64,000 bases of DNA, from positions 11,282,069 to 11,346,068 of the forward strand of contig NC_091369.1 of assembly GCF_038502225.1 (NCBI RefSeq), read 5' to 3'. This document shows positions 11,140 through 22,584 of the stretch, piece after piece; position 1 is the first letter of the stretch; the number at the start of each line of letters is the position of its first letter. Source of the DNA: Cherax quadricarinatus. Lineage: Eukaryota > Arthropoda > Malacostraca > Decapoda > Parastacidae. The position numbers were made by a program, and so were the translations under genes. The notes beneath the pieces were generated by a model. That model saw only the letters and a program-made list of their open reading frames with translations. It did no database searches and was not told where the DNA came from.

Positions 11140-11245
11140 CGGAGGGTTTACCAGGTGGGGAGAGGGAAGGGGAGGAGGGTTTACCAGGTGGGGAGAGGGA
11201 AGGGGAGGCGGGCTTCCCAGGTGGGGAGAGGGAAGGGGAGGAGGG
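11140..11245. repeat. 33-bp minisatellite, three copies
   Basis: Unit GGTTTACCAGGTGGGGAGAG plus GGAAGGGGAGGAG, G-rich, three tandem copies; the third has CTTCCC in place of TTTACC. Confidence 0.85.
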
Positions 11246-11271
11246 GAAATTGGGATGAAGTGTGAGGACCG

Positions 11272-11422
11272 TAAAATTATTAGTAAATTTAATGGGAAGC
11301 GCTGAATCTGTATGGGTCATAGAGCGCTTGGGGAATTGATTGTTACCTTTGAGGAGAGAAAAGGGAAGCGTGGCTCCAATTCCTTGGCTCAAGAGCCCTT
11401 CAGCATCAAGATACCTTGAAGG
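11272..11422 (-). repeat. TTA-repeat copy
   Basis: On the minus strand it reads AGGTATCTTGATGCTGAAGG, GCTCTTGA, and a TATGACCC/GCGCT block before AT-rich sequence. Same order as the better copies at 53815-53985 and 61495-61660. Confidence 0.7.
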
Positions 11423-11509
11423 TGACTGGAGGGTAAAATAATTTATGTTCTGAATGTTAAGCTGTAACTATTGTATTCACGAGAAACCCCTATTATTATT
11501 AGTGTATTA

Positions 11510-11534
11510 TTATTAGTAGTTTATTATTATCAGC

Positions 11535-11610
<76 letters not shown>

Positions 11611-11780
11611 CAATATTTATAAAGAAGCTCTTAATCGGTAAGATTTATGCAACGTCTGTATAATAATAAAAATAATAATAATAATAATGATATCAAATAC
11701 AAATAATTATGCCAATAAAATAATAATGAAATATATAAAGAGAAGATATAATAATAATGACAATAATAATAAGAATATTT
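11510..11780. repeat. (AGT)n then AAT-rich microsatellites
   Basis: AGT triplets at about 11525-11610, followed by interrupted AAT/ATAATA runs to about 11780. Confidence 0.9.
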
Positions 11781-11789
11781 TCTAGTGTC

Positions 11790-12491
11790 ATCGTGTACTA
11801 GGATGAACACAGATTATCACTGATCATAACACATTTACTTTGATGTCACAATCCCTTGAGTCATCTCGGCTAATTGGCTGTTCTGACTAGCACTCTGCTA
11901 CCATGGACAGAGAGACAGACAGACAGACAGAGAATCTAGCAGGTTAAGCAGCTTAGCTCACTACATAATCATGCTAGAAACAAATACGTAATGCCAGGTA
12001 GTCTCTTTATCTAAACAATTGTTTATTTACTCTGCCTACACATTTCTCTATCCAAGGTCTGTTTCTTTCCTTTATTTCCTTCCTTTATTTGTTTACGCTG
12101 ATGTTTATGTTTCAGCTACCATTAATCGCTACTTTCCTTGTCTTCCTTTACTGTCGTTCCAAATTTATTGGCGTTCCAAGGTGCAATTTCCGTTAAGTGG
12201 CGCTCCTCCAGTTTGTTCCCAGTTCTATTTTTTTCGATATGTTTTTTCTTCGGGTCTTCATTATCTTCATCCTCTTCTTATTTGTTTTCACATGTTAGTG
12301 TGGTTTGTGATTCCCCCTTTGTGTTATTTAATGGCTGCCACTACGCCCCTGCTGGTGTGGAGCTTTACAGATTCATGACTTGACGGTTCTACACAGTGAA
12401 ATGGATTTAATAAAATTTTTGCTGTGCACCAAGAGTCTTTTACCTTCTTATGAGCAGTGAAGGAACCCGTTACTAGTGGTGTGAAGAGTCA
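11790..12491. other. unassigned, partly T-rich
   Basis: AGACAGACAG run near 11909-11930. A T-rich open stretch 12019-12378 has no recognisable domain. A weak hammerhead-like remnant (CTTGACGG, CACAGTGAAATG, AATAAA) sits near 12378-12415. Confidence 0.4.
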
Positions 12492-13275
12492 GTATTGGCA
12501 TCTCTGTTGTTCACAATGTACATGAACCATAGAGATGAGGGAATAGTGATATAAGTTTACCGATGATACCAAAATAGTCCGGCAGATAAATTCTGCTGAG
12601 GACACTAGAATGCTGGAGGTAAAGTGAGTACGTTTCGCCCACACATGGGATTTATCAAGTCACAAACCAGAGAGTACGTGAGTACATATAGGGAGCATAG
12701 TGATGTGAAGAGTGAGCTGGGGAATGCTCCAGCGATGACCTGGAGAGGTTGATGTTGTGGTCAGTGAAGTGACAACTGCAGTTAAATGCGGACAAATGTA
12801 AGATTCTACTACTAGGAAAATAAAATAACTGTATTGCTGTAAAAGATGAGGGATGACGAAGTTGATTCCTTGCATCAGAAACCTTCCCTGTAAAGACAGA
12901 ATGAAGGCACTGAATTTGCACTCTCTTCAACGATGTAGAATTAAAGGGGATATGACTGAAGTATACAAATGGAAATAAAGGGGATATAAACAACATTATT
13001 AAAATATCTGACCAAGACAGGATTCGCAGCTATAGATTCAAGTTGGAGAAATTTAAGTTTAGAAAAGTTTTAGGGAAATATTGGTTTGGTATTAAAGTTA
13101 TAGATGAATAGGACACCTTCCCAGACAACGTCATTGAGGCGGGAACGGTGGGGAGCTTAAATATAGGTTGAACGGGTAGAGAAGTGGGTTTGTGGGAGAG
13201 TGTGAGTTAGACCTGCCTAGTATGGTCAATAATCCTGCTGGAGTTTTCCTTCATTCTTATGTTCTTAATACCTAC
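12492..13275 (+). pseudogene. old, decayed L-A (CR1-like) LINE 3' part
   Basis: Nucleotide-level relative of the L-A reverse transcriptase 3' half: a TTCACAATGTACATGAACCA segment and the GATGATACCAAAATAG segment around the catalytic box, then CATCAGAAACCTTCCCTGTA, and the family tail ending CTTCATTCTTATGTTCTTA-like near 13250-13268. It has many stops, a large internal deletion near 12820-12843, and an insertion at 12615-12721. Confidence 0.85.
12615..12721 (-). mobile_element. hammerhead-bearing insertion in the old L-A copy
   Basis: About 107 bp with no counterpart in L-A. It carries on the minus strand TTGATAA (12652-12658), stem II CCCA-TGTG-TGGG, GAAAC (12632-12636) and GTA. GAATGCT occurs immediately left (12608-12614) and right (12722-12728), a candidate 7-bp target-site duplication. 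Confidence 0.6.
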
Positions 13276-13289
13276 CATCTTTCATCATC

Positions 13290-14160
13290 ACCACCACCAC
13301 AGCTACGACCCACTACAAACATCACTACCACCACTTTACCCACTATAAACACAACCACCACCACCACTACAGTCACCGCCACTACTACCCACTACAATCA
13401 CCACCGCCACTACTACTCACTACAATCACCACCACCACTACTACAAACTACAATCACTGCCACCACTACTACCCACTACAATCACCACCACTACAGTCAC
13501 CGCCACTACTGCCTACTACAATCACCACCACCACTACTACCCACTACAGTCACTACCACCACTACTACCCACTACAATCACCACCACTACAGTCACCGCC
13601 ATTACCTACTACAATCACCACCACCACTACTACCCACTACAATCACTACCACCACTACTACCCACTACAATTACCACCACTACAGTCACCTCCACTACTA
13701 CCTACTACAATCACCACCACCACCACTACGACCCACTAGTCATCGCCACTTCTACCCTCTATAGTCACCACCACCACTACTACCCACCACAATTACCACT
13801 ACAGTCACTGCCACTACTACCCACTACAATCACCACCACCACTACTACCCCTACAATCACTATCACCACTACCCACTACAACCACCACTACAATCGCCTC
13901 CCCTACTACAATCACCGCCCCCACTACAATCACCGCCCCCACTACAATCACCGCCCCCACTACAGTCACCATCACTACTACCTACTACAGTCACCGCCAC
14001 TATTACCCACTACAATCGCCACCACCACCACCACCACTACTACCACCAACACACACACACTACTACTCAACACATCTCACTACATATCACCCCACCATCC
14101 CACGACAACCCTACACCACCACTACTACCACCATCACACACTACCGCCACTACAACTAAT
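13290..14160. repeat. degenerate CACTAC/CACCAC minisatellite
   Basis: Long array of CACTACTACCCACTACAATC and ACCACCAC blocks with variable spacing, then simpler CCACTACAATCACCGCCC units (13905-13970) and a CA run near 14050-14062. The 190-codon open frame (13192-13764) is Thr/His/Pro-rich by composition, not a gene. Confidence 0.9.
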
Positions 14161-14189
14161 ACTGTACTATCACACATCAGTGAAATCAA

Positions 14190-14815
14190 CACTTGAAACA
14201 ATGATGCCAAGCCAATGATGATTCTTTTTAAATCGCTTGTTCTCTCTAGGCTGGAATACTGCTGTACACTAACAGGTCCATTCAAGGCAGGTGAGACTAG
14301 ACTCAGATAATGTAAAGAGAACCTTCAGTACACGTATTAGTTCACTGAAGCACCGTAATTACTGAGAACGTCTGAAGTCCTTTGACCTAAACTCCCTGGA
14401 ACGCAATCGAGATTCATAATTTACACTTGGAAAATCTTAAAAGGTCTGGTTCAATATCTTCACAGAAATCACATCCCTAGAAAGCAAAAGAAGACGGTGC
14501 AGCACACCCCCAATGAAAGGTAGTGATACTACGAGTGCACTAAGAGAAAATACAATGTGCGGGGCCCAAGATTGCTCAGCAGCCTCCCATCATACAGAAA
14601 GGAAATTATAAAAAGACCCCTGTATGCTTTCAAGAGGGAGCTGGACAGATACATAAAGTCAGTGCCCGAACAGCCGGACTGTGGTTCGTACGATGGTTTG
14701 CTTGCGGCCATCAGTAACAGTCTGGTTGATCAGACCCTGATCCACCGGATGCTTGGTCGAGGACTGGGCCGCGGGGGCGTTGATCCCCCGGAACAACCCC
14801 CCAGGTAGGTAGGTA
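14190..14815 (+). pseudogene. L-B LINE, C-terminal reverse transcriptase region and 3' end
   Basis: Frames broken by stops read the series SLVLSRLEYC, a RTFST-like stretch, YWERLKSFDLNSLER-like and GPRLLSSLPSYRKEIIKR, then FKRELDRYIKSVPEQPDCGS. These blocks are typical of the region after the polymerase palm in non-LTR elements. The reading runs straight into the GGGCCGCGGGGGCGTTGATC 3' block and a terminal (AGGT)n tail, so this copy defines the L-B 3' end. Clade not assigned. Confidence 0.85.
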
Positions 14816-14824
14816 GACCAACAC

Positions 14825-15140
14825 CACTACCAAAAGGTGCACGTGGCTTGGTCAGTAACGTCCTCAGCTAACACACTGAGGGGTCCGGAATCGATCCCCA
14901 GCACGGGTGAAACGTACATTTTCTTACACCTGCTGCCCCTGTTCACCTAGCAGTAAGTAGATACCTGGGTGTTAGTCGACTGATGTGGGTGGCATCCAAG
15001 GGAACAAGATTAAACTAAGTTTCGTGAAATACTGTACATAACCAGAGGGCTTTCTGTATAGTGTGCCAGAGATGTCAACTAGGTCTGTATCAGTTGTATT
15101 ATGTACCTGTAGAAATAAAGATGATTATTATTATTATTAC
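14825..15140 (+). mobile_element. tRNA-like SINE, copy 1
   Basis: About 310 bp. The head has an A-box-like GTGGCTTGGTCAGTAACG and a B-box-like GGTCCGGAATCGATCCCC (14881-14898). The body contains CCTGTTCACCTAG, GTTAGTCGACTGATGTGGGT and a TGTAGAAATAAAGATGATTA end followed by (ATT)n. The second copy at 58836-59145 matches from the B box to the end. Confidence 0.85.
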
Positions 15141-15418
15141 TTAACACCACACGCCACCATGACCACTACTGCCAGCAGCATCACAGCACCGCACAGCAGC
15201 ACACGAGCAGTAGAGCCGTGGTGGTGGTAGCAGGAGGCAGGAGCGGCGGCAGTGGGCTGGGAGGAGCAGCAGCAGGACAAGGTGGCGGCGGCAACTCCAT
15301 GATGGCCCGAGGTTGGAATCAAGCACTCAGTGTTCTTCGGGACTGAGTGGTGAAAGGGTGTGTGTGTGAGCGTTTCCGCCCACACCCCCGCGCTTGGGGA
15401 TTCCACCATCGCTTTCAA
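15137..15418 (-). other. GC-rich open stretch, coding status unknown
   Basis: A 93-codon minus-strand frame lies in a GC-rich patch that contrasts with its AT-rich surroundings. It ends with a hydrophobic run (VLLCGAVMLLAVVVMVACG). A second frame overlaps it. I do not recognise a domain; triplet-like composition (CTG/CCG/CCA) is a simpler explanation than an exon. Confidence 0.2.
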
Positions 15419-15419
15419 A

Positions 15420-16197
15420 GAGAAAAAAGATAATAAAAGAAGTATAATTTTTTCCTAGATCATATTTTATTCTCGATTTGTCGAAAGTACTGTAAATTAT
15501 GGTAGCTCTTTAGTGGGGGTGTGGAAATTCGTCTTTTGAGATGACACCGGATTAGCTCCAGTGGGCAATTTCGCCATCATTATAACCCTGAAATGTAACC
15601 CCAGGCAGTGCATAGGAGTTGGATCGTGTGTGTGTTTGTGTGTGTGTGTGCTTTTTTTATGGGGGATCTGTTTGTGGTTGAGGATTACCGGGGGTTCGCA
15701 CCCCGACGTGTAGTTGAAGCAATGAATGTACCGTCCGCGCCGCCAACCATTTCAACCTGACCGTTAATACCATCAAGGTAAGTCCTCTCTACCTTGATTT
15801 CAAAACGTATACAAATATATGTGTGTATATAAGGTCTTAAAACGCTCTCTGTGTTCTGTTGCCTTTTAGTTAATCATTTAAGTTTTCCTTTGCACTCTCA
15901 ACTCGGCGTAACTGTACGCAAGTTCATCCTTTTACCAGGTATGAGGAGGGTTGCCGCCTTGTTGCTGGTGAATGCTTCTTCATCCTAGGAATGTGCAACT
16001 GCCCTCCCGTGCCTTGGATCAAGCTTCACTGCCTTCTGTTCCCAGGCGTTAGAGCCCTACAGGTTTAGAGCCTCCCACATAGCGCAAAAATTACGGAGGT
16101 TTTCGGAAGATAAAATCACCTTGTTCTTGTATTTAATAATTATAAACCAAATTATCCCCTTATCTATTAATTATTTTTATAACTGGTGTCTAAAAAT
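15420..16197. other. unassigned
   Basis: Contains a short (TG)n run at about 15628-15650. No gene or dispersed family identified. Confidence 0.4.
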
Positions 16198-16300
16198 ATT
16201 TAATTATATACCCGGAAAGCGCTAAAGTCGCAGGGGGTCGCACAGCGCCTGGGGAAATGGACAGCTGTTAGTTTAATCCAAGGAAGGTAAAGTAGGCCCA
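16198..16300 (-). repeat. TTA-repeat copy
   Basis: Minus strand shows TCCTTGGATTAAAC, GGCGCTGTGCGACCCCCTGC and GACTTTAGCGCTTTCC blocks in family order. Confidence 0.65.
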
Positions 16301-16774
16301 TAAAGATTTGGAAATAATGCAAAAAAACTTGAAAACTACTGCAGAGTTTAATACACTATTTTAGCGGGTAGTGGAGGCGGCGTTGAAAAGAAAAAGACTA
16401 TTGTTCGGGCAGAATTTTGGCGAGCCCGGGTGTAATCTTGGCGATATCGAGTTAATATCTAAAATTGCCGCCAGGACTTTGCACCACTCAGACAAATTGA
16501 ATTAGAAGCCAGCTAGTCCGCCAGTTTAGTTAAGGGAGAGGGAGGGAAGGAGGGGGAGGAAGTAGCAGTACTTCATGACACCCTGGGAATTAAGGAGAGA
16601 GAAGTACAAGGAGAGAAGAGGCAAGTAGGGAAGAGATGGAGCTTAGGCAAGGAGTTGATGATGAAGCACAAGGAACAGATGAGGAAGTCCAAGTAAGGAG
16701 GGAATAGAGTAACAATAGGGAGGAGAGGAAGTAAGAGATGTAAAGAAGGAAGAAAGAACCTGTAGGGCCGCAAT

Positions 16775-16850
16775 AGGATATCCTGGAGAGCGAAACGTTG
16801 CCACAATAAAAATGTCGCATCAGTTGCACTTGTGTCCTTTTTTACCTAAC
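16775..16850 (+). mobile_element. H2 half-element
   Basis: TCCTGGAGAGCGAAACGTTG, then CCACAATAAAAATGTCGCAT and CAGTTGCAC, matching the right arm of the pair at 31075-31260. The core box is absent because the left part is missing. Confidence 0.6.
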
Positions 16851-17257
16851 ATATTGTCGATAATTCTACCAACATTATTACAATTTACATTATGTATGAT
16901 AATTGTACTTAAGTGTACTTGACTGCATAAACTTATTTTGAAGGAAGAAATATATGAAGGAAGTAAAGGAGGCATAAGAAGGTACCAACAGGAAGCACAA
17001 GAAATGAGCATAGAAAAAAAAACGAAGAAGGAATTAGGAATCTAGAAATTTATGAATGGAAGATGAACTGGGGTAAGGAATGAAAGCGAGGGAAGGAGGT
17101 AGAGGAAAGATGTATAGGAGTGAATTGAAGAAAGAGGAAGAGGAAGAACGGAAACATAATGTAAGGTGAGGCGTGGAACATAAGAAAATTAAAAAATAAG
17201 AGGAGGTAGAGTAAGGAAGGGAGGAGAAGAAATAGAAAGAGCAAAAATAGAAAGTTG

Positions 17258-17262
<5 letters not shown>
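16851..17262. repeat. purine-rich (GGAA/AAGAGG) tract
   Basis: From about 16940 the plus strand is mostly G and A with loose GAAGGAA and GAGGAAG repeats. No gene supported. Confidence 0.5.
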
Positions 17263-17305
<43 letters not shown>

Positions 17306-17395
17306 TGAGGTGCTAAACCTGTATGGGTCATGCAGCACCTGGGAAATTTGAGGCAATTAAATTTGATCAAAGGAAGAGGAGACGTGGTTAAATTC
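17263..17395 (-). repeat. TTA-repeat copy with (TTA)n
   Basis: (TTA)n at 17263-17300, then GAGGTGCTAAACCTGTATGG and the remaining body blocks in inverse order, so the microsatellite is the element's 3' tail. Confidence 0.75.
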
Positions 17396-17440
17396 CATTG
17401 ATGGGAGCGATGGGAAAGAGAATATTTATGAAGTACATGT

Positions 17441-19012
17441 ACTGAAACGGGTAATGAACATGTACGAAGTAGTACAAGAACATGTACGAGGTAGTACAAG
17501 AACATGCACGAGGTAGTACAAGAACATGCACGAGGTAGTACAAGAACATGCATGAGGTAGTACAAGAACATGTACGAGGTAGTACAAGAACATGTACGAG
17601 GTAGTACAAGAACATGAATGAGATAGTACAAGAACATGCACGAGGTAGTACAAGAACATGCATGAGGTAGTACAAGAACATGTACGAGGTAGTACAAGAA
17701 CATGTACGAGGTAGTACAAGAACATGCATGAGGTAGTACAAGGACATGCATGAGGTAGTACAAGAACATGTACGAGGTAGTACAAGAACATGCACGAGAT
17801 AGTACAAGAACATGCACGAGGTAGTACAAGAACATGCATGAGGTAGTACAAGAACATGTACGAGGTAGTACAAGAACATGCACGAGGTAGTACAAGAACA
17901 TGCACGAGGTAGTACAAGAACATGTACGAGGTAGTACAAGAACATGTACGAGGAGTACAAGAACATGCACGAGGTAGTACAAGAACATGCACGAGGTAGT
18001 ACAAGAACATGCATGAGGTAGTACAAGAACATGCATGAGGTAGTACAAGAACATGTACGAGGTAGTACAAGAACATGTACGAGGAGTACAAGAACATGCA
18101 CGAGGTAGTACAAGAACATGCACGAGGTAGTACAAGAACATGCATGAGGTAGTACAAGAACATGTACGAGGTAGTACAAGAACATGCATGAGGTAGTACA
18201 AGAACATGCACGAGGTAGTACAATAACATGCACGAGGGAGTACAAGAACATGCACGAGGGAGTACAAGAACATGTACGAGGTAGTACAAGAACATGCACG
18301 AGGGAGTACAAGAACATGCACGGGGTAGTACAAGAACATGCACGAGGGAGTACAAGAACATGCACGAGGGAGTACAAGGACAAGCACGAGGAATACAAGA
18401 ACCTGTACTGGGAGTACAAGAACATGTACTTGGAGTACAAGAACGGGTGAGGAGGAGTACAAGAACATGTACTAGGAGTACAAGAACATGCACGAGGGAG
18501 TACAAGAACATGTACTGGGAGCACAAGAACATGTACTGGGAGTACAAGAACATGTACTGGGAGTATAAGAACATGCACGAGGGAGTACAAGAACATGTAC
18601 TGGGAGCACAAGAACATGTACTGGGAGTACAAGAACATGTACTGGGAGTATAAGAACATGTACGAGGGAGTACAAGAACATGTACTGGGAGCACAAGAAC
18701 ATGTACTGGGAGTACAAGAACATGTACTGGGAGCACAAGAACATGTACTGGGAGTACAAGAACATGTACTGGGAGTATAAGAACATGTACGAGGGAGTAC
18801 AAGAACATGTACTGGGAGTACAAGAACATGTACTGGGAGTATAAGAACATGTACGAGGGAGTACAAGAACATGTACTGGGAGTATAAGAACATGTACGAG
18901 GGAGTACAAGAACATATACTGGGAGTACAAGAACATGTACAGGGAGTACAAGAACTTGTACTGGGAGTACAAGAACATGTACTGGGAGTACAAGAACATG
19001 TACGAGGTAGTT
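17441..19012. repeat. 22/21-bp tandem array, about 72 copies
   Basis: Left part: 22-bp unit GTAGTACAAGAACATGTACGAG. From about 18400 it shifts to a 21-bp unit with GTACTGG in place of GTACGAGG. Unit variants (GCACGAG, GCATGAG, GAGCACAAG, GAGTATAAG) form an 85-bp higher-order repeat, exact between 18491, 18576 and 18661. The unit has no stop in any of three minus-strand frames, so three overlapping frames stay open for 470-556 codons. They share one low-complexity pattern and are not genes. Confidence 0.97.
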
Positions 19013-19034
19013 TGTATCAATAAAGACTGGGTGT

Positions 19035-19150
19035 CTTGATGCTGGTGAAGGGCTCTTTATCCAAGGAATAGAGCTATCCTCCTGGTTACATCCCAATTCC
19101 CAAGGTGCTATATGACTCCTACGGGTTTAAAGCTTCCCCTGAATTTAATA
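19035..19150 (+). repeat. TTA-repeat copy
   Basis: TTGATGCTGGTGAAGGGCTC, a TATCCAAGGAAT box and a TATGACTCCTACGGGTTTAA box, directly after the array. Confidence 0.75.
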
Positions 19151-19194
19151 CAATCCTGGAAGACCACTCGTTATAGGGGAGATGTATGATGGAG

Positions 19195-19672
19195 GAATAA
19201 AGGAATGATGGTGATTGTTGGAGATCTTCGCTGAGAAGTTTGTAGGAGGAGGTCTTCGTTGAGAAGTTCGTTGCAGGAGAAGGTCTTCGTTGAGAAGTTT
19301 GTTGGAGGAGAAGGTCGTCGTTGAGAAGTTTGTTGAAGGAGAAGGTCTTCGTTGAGAAGTTTGTTGGAGAAGGTCTTCGTTGAGAAGTTTGTTGGAGGAG
19401 AAGGTCTTCGTTGAGAAGTTTGTTGGAGGAGAAGGTCGTCGTTGAGAAGTTTGTTGAAGGAGAAGGTCTTCGTTGAGAAGTTTGTTGGAGAAGGTCTTCG
19501 TTGAGAAGTTTGTTGGAGGAGAAGGTCTTCGTTGAGAAGTTTGTTGGAGGAGAAGGTCTTCGTTGAGAAGTTTGTTGGAGGAGAAGGTCTTCGTTGAGAA
19601 GTTTATTGGAGGAGAAGGTCTTCCTTGAGAAGTTTGTTGGAGAAGGTCTTCGTTGAGAAGTTTGTTGGAGAA
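19195..19672. repeat. 31-bp tandem array with 121-bp higher-order unit
   Basis: Unit GTTGGAGGAGAAGGTCTTCG plus TTGAGAAGTTT, about 16 copies, some shortened by GGA loss. The order AAGGTCGTCG unit, GAAGG unit, short unit, standard unit repeats once at 121-bp spacing (19311 and 19432). Confidence 0.95.
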
Positions 19673-19674
19673 AA

Positions 19675-19815
19675 ATTTTGTGATTCTAGTAAAGTGCTCT
19701 TAATCTAAGGAAATGGAATTGAATTACCCTTCCTTTCCTCCGATCAAACTTGATTATCTGAAATCCCCCAGCAGTGTGTGGTCCCTTTGGTTTAACGCTT
19801 TCCGTGACTATAATA
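19675..19815 (+). repeat. TTA-repeat copy, divergent
   Basis: AAGTGCTCTTAATCTAAGGA, a TTGATTATCTGAAATCCCCC box and a TTTAACGCTTTCCGTGACTA box in family order. Confidence 0.65.
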
Positions 19816-20004
19816 ACGCGGTGTTTACTGGCGGGAGGAGGAGGTTGTGTCCTGGTGCCTGAGCACGATGAAACACTTATATTTCCTTAAGGGTTTGACT
19901 TTTTTTATCCTTGGTTATAAATCATAGTCTTACCAGTTAGTTTGTATCAAAATATCGACCAAGGGAAGGTGGTTATTTTTAAAACTGGCATTTACCAGGC
20001 TACG

Positions 20005-20155
20005 TATTGTGATGTTGAAGGGCTCTTGATCCAAGAAATTGAAGCTATCTCCTTTTTTTTATCAAGCCTGATTACCTCATTTACCCCAGACGCTGTATGA
20101 CCCCTTACGGGTTTAACGCTACGTTTTGAATAAATAATAATAATAGTAATAATAT
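20005..20155 (+). repeat. TTA-repeat copy
   Basis: GATGTTGAAGGGCTCTTGAT, CGCTGTATGACCCCTTACGG and GTTTAACGCT, ending in (TAA)n. Confidence 0.8.
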
Positions 20156-20979
20156 GTGCGGATACCCTTTAACTTAACTCTTGAATATTTCCAGCAGGTG
20201 TACTAGTTATATTATACATTAACATTTTTGCCCAGAATGTGACTTACAGCAGGAATGTAATTTTTAATACACTTTCATCGCAATTTTTGTCCCTCCCACC
20301 TTCACCTCCTCGTGCAGGAGGAAGGAAGGAAGTGGAAGGAAGGAAGGAAGGAAGGTTGTTGTGAAACTGTGTGTAAAAAACACCTATGACAGGTAAAAGA
20401 AAAACTTTGTTTCACTTCTGAAAAACGTATGTAACACACCTGTGTACGAAAATCCCTATGAATGAAGGTCTAGGGTATTGTGATTTACAGTGATTGTGGT
20501 GATTTACGTTACTACTGGCTATATTATTTTGGAGTGCAGTTGTGGCACAGGTTATAATTCTGTTTATTGCGAATAAAGTGTAAAGCATTTATATTTATTA
20601 TAGGTATTATGCATTACCTTCTGTATATAGTATAATGTCGAGTGATAAAAAATATAGCAAATGATTTATGTTTAGATCTCGTGATTTTTAGTGATACAAT
20701 TTGTAACATTTTCTCTTCATAGATATGATTTACATCACTTTGCAAAATAAATGTATCAATTAATTACAGTGAACACCTCGTTGATTGAGTTTCTTGAGTT
20801 ATCCCGAGGCCATACATATAATGGACAAAGATCTTTGAAAGTGTTTAAGAAGCAAGCGTGCCATGACAGTGATTCTCAATAACTGTTCAACCCAGGGACG
20901 CATGGTTTTACAGCGGGTCCCTCCTGCCTTTCGCAATTGCTGGACCATCAAGACCAAGATCATGTAGGTACCGAAAGAC
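20156..20979. other. unassigned, with a GGAA run
   Basis: GGAAGGAAGG tract at 20325-20355. The rest is AT-rich with no supported gene. Confidence 0.4.
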
Positions 20980-21650
20980 CAACATAATGCAGATGTGGTG
21001 TATATTGATTTTGCAGTAGGCTTCGACGAGTGCAGCCGTTGTGTAATAGTATCTTTGATACCTTTGATGAGTTTCGAGAGTCTCTCTGCTTTCGAAGTAG
21101 CTCACAAAATGTGTGCAAAAGGAATAACATAATAAACGTGAAACTAGAGCTGGCAAAGTTCTGTTCCCCAAGGTATAGTTCTCACTCACACCATTCTCAG
21201 TCTTGTATAGGATATGCATATGAATCAGATAGCAAAATTGTATGATTGGCATCCATTGAGGACACAGTGACTCTTCTAGCTGATATAAGCCAAGTCGTCC
21301 GTATGGCCACTGACAAATTACATTTACTAAGATATGGAAAATTGAACAATTAACACTGGATCAGGGTACAGTTTAAACTAGTATCTCTAAGAACAGTGGA
21401 AGTTCAGAGTGAAAGACCTGGGGGTGATAATGCTAGAGGATCTCACGTTCGAGGACTACATGTTATCATACCTACAAGGAATATGAAAGAGTGAATAACT
21501 AGAACATTCAGTACAAGACGTGGCAAGCCAATGTTAATTTTCAGATCACTTTTTCTCTTAAATCTGGAATATGGTTGTAACCAGGAGGTCTTGTCTGGGA
21601 CTGGGCAGCGGAGGCGATGACCCCCGAAACCGATAAGGTGCAGGTAACGA
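20980..21650 (+). pseudogene. L-B LINE, decayed reverse transcriptase to 3' end
   Basis: Shifting frames read DVVYIDFAVGFDEC (the palm motif A, normally DFxKAFD), then LLADISQVV and LLRYGKL-like, ITRTFSTRRGKPMLIFRSLF and LNLEYGC, and finish in the GCGGAGGCGATGACCCCCG 3' block. Many stops; segments missing. The pieces are in the right order for a single old copy. Confidence 0.75.
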
Positions 21651-22224
21651 ATACAGGGTTGATAATTTAATTGGATGATCAAGTGACCGTACACAGTGAG
21701 AACTTGATTGATCTGCTAAATGGGGTGATTCAGATATAAACAACGTGAAAATTTGATATATTAAAGTGATACAGGAACCGTACACAGCGTGAACACTTAA
21801 TTGAACTATTAAATGAGGGTGATCCAGGGATCATACTCGTGCAAACACCCAGTACCGGTGAAAATGTGAGTCTGTGGTGTGATCCTGTCATGAGAGATTG
21901 CAGTGACTTATTGCTGATCTCTGTAGGGTCCTAAATTAGGGGTTTCATTATTGTATAATACAGAGTAATAAAAAAATTGAATATTGACATTAATATTAAA
22001 TCTGAAACTTTATTAAGTGTACTAGTGAATTTTGATGGGTTTGAAGCCTTTTAGTTGTATGTAGTATAAGTTGCAGTTTATCCGCACTCTAACGCGTAAG
22101 AATTTCTTAATCTTTAAAGTAGGCATTAAATTAACCTGTGTGAATACATGGATTCACACTATTCGGTATATACGATATTATTACAGTATTGAGCTAACCT
22201 GAGTATTTCACTATTTTCCTGATA
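21651..22224. other. unassigned
   Basis: Two loose copies of CCGTACACAGTGAGAAC-type sequence about 100 bp apart (21688 and 21778) suggest a small tandem duplication. Otherwise nothing supported. Confidence 0.35.
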
Positions 22225-22390
22225 AATTAGACACATGTGCAATACTTGAGTATCTTTATTGAGGAAACGTTTCGCCACACAATGGCTTCATTAGTTCAGT
22301 ACAAAGAAGATTGGTGAGGATCAGGAGTTTGAGGTAATCAGTCCCTCAGCCTAGAGTCGATGTAATCAGTTCATCAATCTTGAAAAGTAT
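22225..22390 (-). mobile_element. H1 half-element with damaged core
   Basis: Minus strand: GAGTCGATG and ATTACCTCAA boxes, then CTAATGA (22288-22294; G5 changed to A), GCCA/TGGC stem, GAAAC (22269-22273), then AATAAAGATACTCAAG. Probably an inactive single arm. Confidence 0.65.
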
Positions 22391-22584
22391 ATAGTATATG
22401 AGCGAAGAAGGGCCATATATATCGCAGACAGGTGAGGTGAAGCAGTTGTAGGCGGTGTCACCTCGGACAAATCCACATGTTTAATTTATCAACCTGTTGG
22501 TTCTCTGAACCGTCTATCTACACTATTTTCTTAGAGGGGATGGGGTTGATAATCTTCAAGTGGACCAGAAAACAAAGTAGTTCA

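Noticed and set aside
13192..13764. 190-residue Thr/His/Pro-rich open frame
   Set aside because: Composition of the CACTAC minisatellite.
15137..15418. Secreted-protein exon (hydrophobic C-terminal run)
   Set aside because: Not at an N-terminus, no splice context I can defend, GC-rich triplet composition; kept only as a low-confidence note.
17441..19012. CRISPR-like array
   Set aside because: Units are contiguous with no unique spacers, and the window is eukaryotic.
17050..19096. Three overlapping minus-strand frames of 470-556 residues
   Set aside because: All arise from the same 22/21-bp stop-free unit; open in every phase, so not evidence of coding.
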